This document shows, in pieces, positions 52,023 through 60,354 of a DNA stretch of 64,000 nucleotides; the stretch's first letter is position 1, and every line of letters begins with the position of its first letter. Position numbers and translations under genes: made by a program. Under the pieces are notes generated by a model that worked only from the letters and a program-made list of their open reading frames with translations, ran no database searches and was not told the origin of the DNA. This DNA comes from UBA7960 sp964348755 (lineage in GTDB: Bacteria > Bacteroidota > Bacteroidia > Bacteroidales > UBA7960), in NCBI GenBank assembly GCA_964348755.1, contig CAYGDW010000006.1, positions 4,577 to 68,576 of the forward strand, written 5' to 3'.

Positions 52023-53564
52023 ATGAAAAAAGAAATGATCCGATTCGACCTGCCAAAAAATCAGTCCTCCATAATTAAAGTACTTGGGGTTGGTGGCGGA
52101 GGCAGCAATGCTGTAAACCACATGTTCAGGCAAGGAATTGAAGGTGTTGACTTTGTTATTTGCAATACCGACAGCCAGGCCCTAAACTCTAGCCCTGTGC
52201 CCAATAAAATACAGCTTGGCGTAAGCCTTACCGAGGGGAAAGGAGCCGGAAGCATACCCGAAGTTGGTAAAAATGCTGCCATTGAAGACATTGACCAGAT
52301 AAAGGAATTGCTGAGCAAAGGAACCAAAATGGTATTCATTACAGCCGGCATGGGAGGAGGCACCGGCACAGGTGCAGCACCGGTTATAGCAAGTGCTTCA
52401 AAAGAGCTGGGCATACTTACCGTAGGCATAGTTACCAAACCTTTTAATTTTGAGGGTCGCCGGCGTTTGCAACAGGCAGAAGAAGGAATAAAACTACTTC
52501 AGGAACATGTTGACACACTACTGGTAATTTGCAACGAACGCCTGCGCGAGCTCTACGGAAACCTACCCTTAAGCGAGGCCTTTGCCAGAGCCGACAACGT
52601 GCTTACAACAGCAGCAAAAGGCATTGCAGAAATTATAACCCTAACCGGAAATATAAATGTTGACTTTGCCGATGTAAGAACCGTAATGTCAAACAGCGGA
52701 GTGGCAATTATGGGCAGCGGAAGCGCCGAAGGCGAAGACAGGGCCAGAAAAGCAATTGAAATGGCGCTTACATCGCCCTTGCTCAACGACAACCATATAA
52801 GAGGGGCCAAAAATATTTTGCTCAATATAACCAGTGGAAAAGAAGAAATTCTGATGGACGAAATTTCTGAAATCACTGATTACATTCAGGAAGAATCTGG
52901 CAACACTGCCGAAATTATTTGGGGTACGGGCCGCGACGAATCATTAGGAAACAAGATAAATGTAACCCTTGTAGCAACCGGTTTTAATAATGGGGCAGGG
53001 TTTCCTTCAGAATCAGAAAAACAAAAAAAAGTTGTGGTGCTTGAAAACAACAGCCAACACCCCCCCTTTCATTCAGAAACATTTGATGCTGAATCAGGTG
53101 GTGGTATAAGAATTTTTACAAAGGGCAATCCTCCTAAAGAATCAAATACAGGAGCCAGGAAGGAATTACATACCGAACAACCGGCTACCATTTTTGATTT
53201 TGATGTTTCAAATAAAAAAGATAATTCTTCGGAACCAGCCACACTAAGGTCTGGTCAAAATCAGGGTGCAACCACTATAAAGCACGGCCATGAGGTTAGT
53301 GCAAACCCGGTTTCGGAAGCCGAACTCTTGCAAAAAATTTCTGAGCGCGAACAAAGGCTGCGCGAACTGAGCATTAAACTCAAAACTCCCGAAGGACTTC
53401 AGGATCTTGAACGCCAACCTGCATTCGTCAGGAGAAATATTGCACTGAACAATACCCCGCTCAGCACCGAGTCTCAGGTTTCCAGGTACACTCTCAATGA
53501 AGACGAAGAACGAAAAGTTCAAATAAAATCGAACAACTCATTTCTGCACGATAATGTTGATTAA
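52023..53564 (+). CDS. ftsZ: Cell division tubulin FtsZ
   Basis: Tubulin-like GTPase forming the Z ring. The 513-residue protein has GVGGGGSNAV near the start, the tubulin signature GGGTGTGAAP (about 117-126) and NxDxAD-type T7 loop NINVDFADV. A linker of about 150 variable residues follows. The extreme C-terminus NNSFLHDNVD matches the conserved tail that binds FtsA in Bacteroidota. A bidirectional-looking terminator follows, ending the cluster. Confidence 0.97.
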   Translation: MKKEMIRFDLPKNQSSIIKVLGVGGGGSNAVNHMFRQGIEGVDFVICNTDSQALNSSPVPNKIQLGVSLTEGKGAGSIPEVGKNAAIEDIDQIKELLSKGTKMVFITAGMGGGTGTGAAPVIASASKELGILTVGIVTKPFNFEGRRRLQQAEEGIKLLQEHVDTLLVICNERLRELYGNLPLSEAFARADNVLTTAAKGIAEIITLTGNINVDFADVRTVMSNSGVAIMGSGSAEGEDRARKAIEMALTSPLLNDNHIRGAKNILLNITSGKEEILMDEISEITDYIQEESGNTAEIIWGTGRDESLGNKINVTLVATGFNNGAGFPSESEKQKKVVVLENNSQHPPFHSETFDAESGGGIRIFTKGNPPKESNTGARKELHTEQPATIFDFDVSNKKDNSSEPATLRSGQNQGATTIKHGHEVSANPVSEAELLQKISEREQRLRELSIKLKTPEGLQDLERQPAFVRRNIALNNTPLSTESQVSRYTLNEDEERKVQIKSNNSFLHDNVD

Positions 53565-53622
53565 GAAGGGGCCCCGTTAACTTTGCATTTAATAATGGTT
53601 TCATTGGTTTTGTTTTCTCACG

Positions 53623-53650
53623 AAAAGCCGGAAACTCCGGCTTTTCCTTT
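53623..53650 (+). terminator. Intrinsic terminator after ftsZ
   Basis: AAAAGCCGG / CCGGCTTTT, a perfect 9-bp stem with a 5-nt loop, followed by CCTTT. The A/T tracts are built into the stem, so it could work in both directions. It closes the division cluster. Confidence 0.8.
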
Positions 53651-53697
53651 TCATTCAGCGCCCAATACTATTTCGGCCACAATTCATTTAATTTTAG

Positions 53698-53705
53698 TAA
53701 ATTTG
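53698..53705 (+). promoter_or_regulatory. Putative -7 element of FKBP lipoprotein gene
   Basis: TAAATTTG, exact TAnnTTTG, 22 nt before the ATG at 53728; the -33 region (TTCG, 22 nt upstream) is poor. Confidence 0.45.
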
Positions 53706-53727
53706 CACCTAAAATTTCTCAAACTCA

Positions 53728-54198
53728 ATGAACTTCATTAAAATGTTTTCTGGTAAAATCTGGTTATTTGGCATCCTTATTATGCTAATTGCCTCTTCGT
53801 GCGGAACCGACGACCCCGAAAGGCAAGCTGAACGCGACCGCAAAAAAATTCTTGATTATATCAGAACTCATCAACTGACTGCACATGAACTTGAGTCGGG
53901 TGTTTTTTATGTCATTAATTCTCCTGGTTCAGGGTCATTCCCAACACAAACATCCACTGTAAGTGTTTCTTATACCGGAAAACTTTTAAGCGGAAAAGTG
54001 TTTGACACCGGGATAGCCCAGGTTTTTAACCTTCAACAAACCATTTTAGGGTTCAAATATGGAATTCCGATGTTTAATAAGGGTAGTAAAGGAAAACTCC
54101 TTATTCCATCCGGTCTGGGTTACGGGCCAAACGGAACCTTTTCAATACCTCCGAATGCCGTCCTGATTTTTGAGATTGAAATGATTGACTTTAACTAA
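53728..54198 (+). CDS. FKBP-type peptidyl-prolyl isomerase, lipoprotein
   Basis: A 156-residue periplasmic-facing prolyl isomerase. The signal peptide core LFGILIMLIASS ends in a lipobox with Cys at residue 25 (SSCGTDD). The FKBP domain (about 60-156) keeps VSVSYTGKLLSGKVFDTG, the IPSGLGYGPNG loop and VLIFEIEMIDF. Such lipoproteins assist folding of exported proteins. It follows the ftsZ terminator and probably has its own promoter. Confidence 0.9.
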   Translation: MNFIKMFSGKIWLFGILIMLIASSCGTDDPERQAERDRKKILDYIRTHQLTAHELESGVFYVINSPGSGSFPTQTSTVSVSYTGKLLSGKVFDTGIAQVFNLQQTILGFKYGIPMFNKGSKGKLLIPSGLGYGPNGTFSIPPNAVLIFEIEMIDFN

Positions 54199-54264
54199 AA
54201 TAGAAAATAAATTTCCTATAAGGCTTAAAAACAATTAAATTTACAGCCAAAATAAGTACCTGAT

Positions 54265-54546
54265 ATGGCAAGTATAAAAAATCTGAAGAAAGACCTTAAT
54301 TATCTGATTGACGAGGTAATAGGCACCTGCATGATTCATCAATACACCAAGCAGCAGAAGAAGGAGGAACTTGAAGCAATAATTAATGAAATGATTGAGT
54401 TTCGTGATAAAATGATTCTTCGGATCAATAACCCTGACGTGAATGAAAACGGGCAGAGCCTTCGAAATTATTACCGTGCGCTTTTCGATGAGTTATTGGA
54501 TAAAGTTAATGGTGCCTTTGACAAATTGAACGAAATTACCAGCTGA
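54265..54546 (+). CDS. Small conserved helical protein, unknown function
   Basis: A 93-residue, highly charged, all-helical protein without signal peptide (MASIKNLKKDLNYLIDEVIG at the start). It resembles small uncharacterised proteins common in Bacteroidota, but I cannot name a family. A clear terminator starts 22 nt after the stop, which supports it being a real expressed gene. Confidence 0.75.
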   Translation: MASIKNLKKDLNYLIDEVIGTCMIHQYTKQQKKEELEAIINEMIEFRDKMILRINNPDVNENGQSLRNYYRALFDELLDKVNGAFDKLNEITS

Positions 54547-54568
54547 TGCTGGTATCCGATATAAACCA

Positions 54569-54593
54569 AAGGCGCTTAAGGCGCCTTTTTTTT
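54569..54593 (+). terminator. Intrinsic terminator
   Basis: AAGGCGC / GCGCCTT stem with a 5-nt loop followed by a T-rich run (eight T in all after the CC). It ends the small-protein transcript just before the SRAP gene. Confidence 0.85.
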
Positions 54594-54609
54594 GTAGAGA
54601 AGTAATGTT

Positions 54610-55293
54610 ATGTGCGGCCGATATTCTATAAGCAAAAAAGCCAGGGAAATTGCTGAATACTTTGGCGTAATCGCTCCCGAAAATATTGCGGGTGGCGTTT
54701 ATAATGCTGCCCCAACACAATTGCTTCCGGTAATTGCCATGAACCAACCACGTAAACTACAGCAGTTTATGTGGGGTTTGCAAGCCAATTGGAAAAATGA
54801 ATCCAACATTAGTCCAATGCTTATTAATATAAGGGCTGAGTCGCTTTTTGAAAAAAAAATGTTCGGCAATATGCTCCAAACCAACAAATGCCTGGTAATG
54901 GCCGATGGTTTTTTTGAATGGCAAAAGGCCGGAAAATCAAAACAGCCATGGCGTTTTACACTTAATGATGATAGCATTTTTGCATTTGCCGCAATATTTG
55001 ATGGCACGCCCGGCCCTGACGGTAAGATTGGCTTTCGTTTTGCAATAATAACCACGGATGCAAACCCGATGGTAAGTCCAATTCACAATCGTATGCCTGT
55101 CATCCTCGACCGCGAAGGCTCGATGGCTTGGCTGTCAGCAGTAAACAACCAGCAGGAAATAAAAACGCTATTAGTTCCATATCCTGCCAGTAAAATGAAA
55201 AGTTACAAGGTAAGCCCCAGGGTAAACAGCACAGCCGCCAATAGCCCAGAACTAATAAAGCCATGGCAGGATCCAAACCTGACACTATTTTAA
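54610..55293 (+). CDS. SRAP-family abasic-site processing protein (YedK/HMCES)
   Basis: A 227-residue protein that forms a DNA-protein crosslink at abasic sites in single-stranded DNA. The catalytic Cys2 follows the initiator Met (MCGRYS). Further conserved positions are NIRAESL, GFFEWQK (with Glu) and the His in HNRMPVIL. This is the normal family length. The ATG at 54610 is fixed because Cys must be residue 2. It starts 17 nt after the terminator T-run. Confidence 0.93.
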   Translation: MCGRYSISKKAREIAEYFGVIAPENIAGGVYNAAPTQLLPVIAMNQPRKLQQFMWGLQANWKNESNISPMLINIRAESLFEKKMFGNMLQTNKCLVMADGFFEWQKAGKSKQPWRFTLNDDSIFAFAAIFDGTPGPDGKIGFRFAIITTDANPMVSPIHNRMPVILDREGSMAWLSAVNNQQEIKTLLVPYPASKMKSYKVSPRVNSTAANSPELIKPWQDPNLTLF

Positions 55294-55335
55294 TTTTTTT
55301 ACGTTTACATCTTAAACCTCAACCCATAAATTATC

Positions 55336-56705
55336 ATGACAAGAACATCTGCCAGACCCGGCGGAAACCGGCGCACCAGCAGCCCGGGCCGCTCTGGCGC
55401 AAAACCAGCCGGAAAAAACACTGGCCGTGAGGCCCGTTCCGAAAGACCTTCAAAAGAAGACCGACCTAAGAAAAATGACAGGCCTTTCCAGAAAGAACGG
55501 CCAACCCCAAAAACAAAAACTGATAGGGGCGGAAACAGGTTTTCAAATGACAAACCTTTTTTAAAAGACAGGCGCGAAGGCACTGAAAGAGGTTCCTCGA
55601 GCGAACGGCCCTACTCAAGAGAGCGAAGAGAAAGTAGTGAAAACCGCACCCCAACCAATCGCCCATACGCAAAAGACAGGCGCGAAGGCACTGAAAGAGG
55701 TTCCTCGAGCGAACGGCCCTACTCANNNNNNNNNNNNNNNNNNNNNNNNNNNNNNNNNNNNNNNNNNNNNNNNNNNNNNNNNNNNNNNNNNNNNNNNNNN
55801 NNNNNNNNNNNNNNNNNNNNNNNNNAAACCGCACCCCAACCAATCGCCCATACGCAAAAGACAGGCGCGAAGGCACTGAACGGGGTTCTGCACCTGAGCG
55901 GCCATATTCACGCGAAAACAACCCATCGCGACCCTTTAAAACCGGAGCGACCCAAACAAGAAAATCCGATTCGCACAAGGACCCATTCGATGACTCCATT
56001 AGATTAAACCGATACATAGCCAATGCCGGAGTTTGCTCGAGGCGCGAAGCCGACGAGCTTATTAAAAATGGGGCAATTACCGTAAACGGGCAAATTGTAA
56101 CCGAAATGGGCATAAAGGTAAAACCCGGCGATGTGATAATGTATGGCACTCAAAAGCTAATCAACGAAAAAAAGGTTTATATACTTCTGAATAAACCTAA
56201 AGACTATATAACAACTACCGATGATCCGCATGAACGCAAAACCGTAACTGAGCTTATACGCAATGCCTGTCGCGAGCGGGTTTACCCTGTAGGGCGCCTC
56301 GACCGAAACACCACCGGCCTGCTTTTGCTGACCAACGATGGCGATCTTACCAAAAAACTATCACACCCAAAACATGGTATAAAGAAACTTTACCATGTGC
56401 ACCTCGACCAACCTGTTACAAAGGCCGATTTAGAACAAATTGCGAGCGGGGTTAAAATTGACAATAACCTTGTGGTGCCCGATGCCGTATCATATATTGA
56501 TAGGGCCGAATCAAAAAAAGAAATTGGAATTGAAATTCACTCGGGCCAAAACCGCGTGGTAAGGCGAATCTTTGAACAACTTGGATATAAGGTTACTAAA
56601 CTCGACCGGGTTTTGTATGCTGGCCTAACCAAAAAAGACCTTCCGCGCGGAAAATGGCGATTCCTTACCGAAAAAGAATTGAGTTTCCTTAAAATGATGG
56701 GGTAA
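55336..56705 (+). CDS. rluB: RluB-type 23S rRNA pseudouridine synthase with repetitive N-terminal tail, interrupted by assembly gap
   Basis: The C-terminal 240 or so residues form a complete RluB/RsuA-family synthase. It comprises an S4 domain (RLNRYIANAGVCSRREADEL), NKPKDYITT and the catalytic Asp in GRLDRNTTGLLLL. The N-terminal part is a disordered Arg/Glu/Ser-rich tail with 36-residue repeats (DRREGTERGSSSERPYS units). A run of 100 N sits in the repeat. As written, the frame before the gap is shifted by 2 relative to the frame after it. The repeat period shows the true gap should be 23 bp plus a multiple of 108, which restores one frame. It is therefore not a pseudogene. Length would be about 430 residues plus 36 per missing repeat. 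Confidence 0.88.
55567..55910 (+). repeat. 108-bp in-frame tandem repeat in rluB tail
   Basis: Unit 1 spans 55567-55674. Unit 2 begins at 55675 and is identical until cut by the gap at 55726. After the gap, sequence from 55826 repeats unit positions again before diverging after about 55880. A 108-bp period equals 36 codons. Confidence 0.85.
55726..55825. other. Assembly gap (exactly 100 N)
   Basis: A placeholder-length run of N inside the tandem repeat. Aligning both flanks to the repeat gives a missing length of 23 bp (the 55618-55640 equivalent) plus any whole number of 108-bp units, so the 100 is arbitrary. Confidence 0.95.
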
Positions 56706-56717
56706 TTTCTTAAATTA

Positions 56718-59339
56718 ATGACTCAATCAGGGCTTGGGAAAAGGCAAATGATACTGAAATTCCTGAAACTTGCAGGAATTTCAGGTATCATTTTTATTGT
56801 ATCCTTTTTTGTGTTGCTTACCATTCTTGCACTGATATTTCAGGATAGAATAAAAGGAGCTATGGTTGAAAGCCTCAATAAGAACCTGCAAACAGAAGTA
56901 TCTGTTGACAAAATAAGGCTTGACCTCATAAGGCGTTTTCCTCTGGCTTCAGTAACATTTTCGGGAATAAAAGTAAATGAAGCGGGCTACCATCAGCCCA
57001 AAGAAACACTTCTTGAAGCGCAGCGCATTTATCTGAAATTCAGTATATTGAGGCTATTATTCGGGAATTACACCATAAGCGAAGTAGAAATAAGCAAGGC
57101 CAGCCTCAATATGCGAATTTTTGAGGATGGGAACCAAAACTTCCGCATCTGGAAACCTCAACCCGAAGACATACCACAAAGCGAATTTGTATTCGACCTG
57201 AAGAGGGTTTTGTTCAACGAAGTTCATTTTGTTTACAACGACCTTCCCGGAAAACATTTAATTGACCTGAACATTGGACAGGCCACCATGAGCGGCAATT
57301 TTCGCAAAGAATCGTATTACCTTACTGCTCGTGGAGGGCTGTATGCCAACTTGTTGACCATCGATTCGGCAATCATAGCAAGGGATCGCTCCATTGAAAT
57401 TGACATGGTGCTAAGTGTAATTGAAAACAGGGAGTTTGTATTTGAGAAAGGAAACCTGAAAATTAACGGGAATGCTTTTGGAGTGAAAGGCACCATTGCC
57501 AATCTTGAAGAAGGAGTGTATTTCGATACGCAGATCAATGGCAGGCAACTTTCGCTGGGCCAGCTTTTGGCAGATTTGCCCGAATCGATACAACCATTTG
57601 TAAGTGGCTACAAGGGCCGCGGAAACCTTGAGTTTGAAGCCGGAATTAAAGGCAACCTTAGTCAAACCCAAAAGCCTGGCATCATAGCTACTTTTAGGGT
57701 TTCGGGCGCTGAACTGCTTCATCGCGAAAGCGGGTTAAACCTAAAAAAACTTCAATTTGAGGGTCGTTTCGACAATGGTCTGGCACAAAATCTCTCCACT
57801 TCAACCCTTTCGTTCAAAGAATTTTATACTACCATAAACAACGGGGTGCTGCAGGGCCATTTTTCCATGCACAATTTCAACAAGCCCAGGCTCGAATTTA
57901 AAATGTTTGCCGATGCCGATGCCGGAGACCTTGTAAGTCTTTTCCGCGTCGACACCGTAAGCCATGCCGCAGGCCGCGTAAAGATGGACCTAAACTTCAA
58001 CGGGGGTATGAGCGAAAAAAACCGGTTCACAGGGCAGGATTTTGTTTCAGCACGAGCCAGCGGAACTTTCACCTACGAGAACCTTTCGTTTGCTATTAAA
58101 GGCAACCCACTGGCGTTTCGCCAGTTTAACGGCTCTTTGCTGTTTAGCGACAACGACCTGATTGTAGAAAACTTTAGCGGCCATGCCGGAAGCAGCGATT
58201 TCGAATTAAAGGGAGTTTTCCGAAATGTACTGCCCTACCTCTTTCTTGAAAACGAAAAAATTAATGTGGCGGCAAGCCTTTATAGCAACTACTTAAATTT
58301 TAATGAATTACTGAAGCATTCGGTAAGTGGAGCCGATACCACTTACAAGCTCAACTTTTCTGACCGGCTGGGTTTTAATCTAGAAACAGATGTGGTGCAC
58401 CTTGCATTTCGAAAATTCGAGGCAACAAACGTAAAAGGGAAGGCCAAACTCCAGAATAAACGCTTCATGGCGCAGGATGTAACATTCAGGTCAATGGACG
58501 GGCAGGTAATGGCCAACGGATATATTGATGGCACAAAAAATGACTTTTTTGTGGTGGGAATTGGAGCAAGAGTAAGCGGGGTTGACATCAATAAATTGTT
58601 TTATCAAATGGGCAATTTTGGGCAGACAAGCATTACCGACCAGCATCTGTTTGGAAAGGTTACCTCTGATATACAGTTTACAGGCAAATGGACACCAACC
58701 CTCGATGTTGATTGGAAAAGCATTGAAACCACGGCAAATATGCGGATTGAACAGGGATCAATTGTCAATTTTGAGCCATTGGCAGGACTGGGCCGATTTT
58801 TAAGAATCGACGACATGAGCCGGGTTACCTTCTCGACCCTTGAAAACCAGATTCAGATTAAAGGCAGAAAAATTATTATTCCAGATATGGAGATCAATTC
58901 GAGTGCCCTAAACCTCAAACTCTCGGGCGAGCATGGCTTCAACAACGAAATTGACTACCGGGTTCAGGTGCTTCTTAGCGAAATACTTTCGCGCAAGAAC
59001 TGGCAAAACAGAAACACCCAGGAGCAATTTGGCCAAATTATTGACGATGGCCTTGGGCGCACCACGCTTTTTTTACGAATAAGCGGTACTGCCAATGAGC
59101 CGGTTTTTCGGTACGATGTTCAGGGTGTGAGAGAAAAAATTCGCGACGACTTCCGACGCGAAGGGCAAAACCTGCGCGATGCCTTCAGAAGAGAATTTGG
59201 CGGTCGCCCCGAGCCTGAAGCACCCGCACCCGAAACCATTGCACCCGAATCGAAACCCCGCCTTCGCAACCCCCTTCGCCGCCAAAGGCAACAAAACAAT
59301 GAAAGGTTCGAACTTGAATGGGATGAGAAAAACCCCTGA
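56718..59339 (+). CDS. AsmA-family envelope protein
   Basis: An 873-residue protein with one N-terminal membrane helix (ISGIIFIVSFFVLLTILALI, about 20-39) and a long beta-strand-rich periplasmic body. It opens with the AsmA N-terminal pattern and ends with an AsmA-like C-terminal domain, then a Pro/Glu/Arg-rich tail (about 825-873). AsmA-like proteins belong with TamB to the bridge-like lipid-transport superfamily and are thought to act between the membranes. It is 12 nt after the rluB stop and 15 nt before ispE, so the three likely share a transcript. Confidence 0.85.
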   Translation: MTQSGLGKRQMILKFLKLAGISGIIFIVSFFVLLTILALIFQDRIKGAMVESLNKNLQTEVSVDKIRLDLIRRFPLASVTFSGIKVNEAGYHQPKETLLEAQRIYLKFSILRLLFGNYTISEVEISKASLNMRIFEDGNQNFRIWKPQPEDIPQSEFVFDLKRVLFNEVHFVYNDLPGKHLIDLNIGQATMSGNFRKESYYLTARGGLYANLLTIDSAIIARDRSIEIDMVLSVIENREFVFEKGNLKINGNAFGVKGTIANLEEGVYFDTQINGRQLSLGQLLADLPESIQPFVSGYKGRGNLEFEAGIKGNLSQTQKPGIIATFRVSGAELLHRESGLNLKKLQFEGRFDNGLAQNLSTSTLSFKEFYTTINNGVLQGHFSMHNFNKPRLEFKMFADADAGDLVSLFRVDTVSHAAGRVKMDLNFNGGMSEKNRFTGQDFVSARASGTFTYENLSFAIKGNPLAFRQFNGSLLFSDNDLIVENFSGHAGSSDFELKGVFRNVLPYLFLENEKINVAASLYSNYLNFNELLKHSVSGADTTYKLNFSDRLGFNLETDVVHLAFRKFEATNVKGKAKLQNKRFMAQDVTFRSMDGQVMANGYIDGTKNDFFVVGIGARVSGVDINKLFYQMGNFGQTSITDQHLFGKVTSDIQFTGKWTPTLDVDWKSIETTANMRIEQGSIVNFEPLAGLGRFLRIDDMSRVTFSTLENQIQIKGRKIIIPDMEINSSALNLKLSGEHGFNNEIDYRVQVLLSEILSRKNWQNRNTQEQFGQIIDDGLGRTTLFLRISGTANEPVFRYDVQGVREKIRDDFRREGQNLRDAFRREFGGRPEPEAPAPETIAPESKPRLRNPLRRQRQQNNERFELEWDEKNP

Positions 59340-59354
59340 TTAAACCTACACGCC

Positions 59355-60179
59355 ATGATTGAATTTCCAAATGCCAAAATTAATCTGGGCTTGAACATCC
59401 TTAACAAACGCAGCGATGGCTTCCATAATATACAAACAGTACTCCTTCCGATAGGGCTTTGCGATGCCCTTGAAATAATTCCTGCAACCCAGGAAAATAT
59501 CATACATTTTTCAAACAGCGGGTTGCCTGTTCCTTTGGATGGAAAACCCAACCTGTGCATAAGAGCTTTTGAATTGCTTCAGAAAGAATTTGGCCTGCCC
59601 GGCATTAATATTCATCTTCACAAAAAAATACCGACCGGATCGGGTTTGGGTGGCGGAAGTTCAAATGCAGCATTTACCCTGAAAATGGTAAACAAAACCT
59701 TTGCGCTAAACATAAACAATATTATTTTAATGCAGATGGCGGCCAGCCTGGGCAGCGACTGCCCGTTTTTTATAGAAAACAAACCCATGCTTGCCAATGG
59801 CCGCGGCGAAATACTCGAACCCATCGAAATCCCCTTAACGGGAATGAATTTGGTTTTGATTAAAGCTGATATTCATATTGGTACGGCCGAAGCCTATGCA
59901 AATGTAAAACCCGCTTTCCCAAAAAAATCAATCGCTCAAATCCTTGAACAGCCAATTGATACCTGGAAGCACGAATTAAAAAATGATTTTGAAACAAACG
60001 TGTTTGAAAGGTTCCCTTTGCTAAAAAAAATCAAAGAGAATCTTTATAGCCAGGGTGCAGAATATGCAGCCATGACCGGAAGCGGCTCGGCAATATTTGG
60101 TTTGTTCAAAACCCTTCCTCAAACAAACCAGAGCGAATTGTACCCAGCTTTTTTTGTGTGGCAACAGTTGCTTGGTTAA
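59355..60179 (+). CDS. ispE: 4-diphosphocytidyl-2-C-methyl-D-erythritol kinase IspE
   Basis: GHMP kinase of the non-mevalonate isoprenoid pathway. The 274-residue protein has NAKINLGLNIL at the start, the ATP loop PTGSGLGGGSSNAA and the GSGSAIFGLF segment near the end. This is the normal length. It indicates that the organism makes isoprenoids, including the menaquinone side chain and undecaprenyl carrier, by the MEP route. Confidence 0.96.
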   Translation: MIEFPNAKINLGLNILNKRSDGFHNIQTVLLPIGLCDALEIIPATQENIIHFSNSGLPVPLDGKPNLCIRAFELLQKEFGLPGINIHLHKKIPTGSGLGGGSSNAAFTLKMVNKTFALNINNIILMQMAASLGSDCPFFIENKPMLANGRGEILEPIEIPLTGMNLVLIKADIHIGTAEAYANVKPAFPKKSIAQILEQPIDTWKHELKNDFETNVFERFPLLKKIKENLYSQGAEYAAMTGSGSAIFGLFKTLPQTNQSELYPAFFVWQQLLG

Positions 60180-60256
60180 ATCATTTATAAAGCAATTTCT
60201 TCACGAAAAATAAAGGGGCATTTAGGGTTTTGATCATCATATAAAAACAAAACTTT

Positions 60257-60264
60257 TATCTTTG
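60257..60264 (+). promoter_or_regulatory. Putative -7 element of AbgT transporter gene
   Basis: TATCTTTG, exact TAnnTTTG, 90 nt before the ATG; the nearest TTTG is 24 nt upstream, longer than usual. Confidence 0.45.
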
Positions 60265-60279
60265 CCGGCACAACCGGCA
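60263..60279. promoter_or_regulatory. Inverted repeat at the AbgT promoter
   Basis: TGCCGG / CCGGCA, perfect 6-bp arms with a 5-nt loop, overlapping the end of the -7 element and the expected transcription start. It could be an operator or a 5' hairpin. Confidence 0.4.
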
Positions 60280-60354
60280 CCCTTTAAGAAATTTATCGTC
60301 CGGCAATAATTAAATTAAGCCAGCAGTCTGGCGCCACAACTAAACTAAAACCGA

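Noticed and set aside
55336..56007. Reading rluB as a frameshifted pseudogene
   Set aside because: The frame offset equals that expected from a 100-N placeholder replacing 23 + 108n bp; the catalytic domain is intact.
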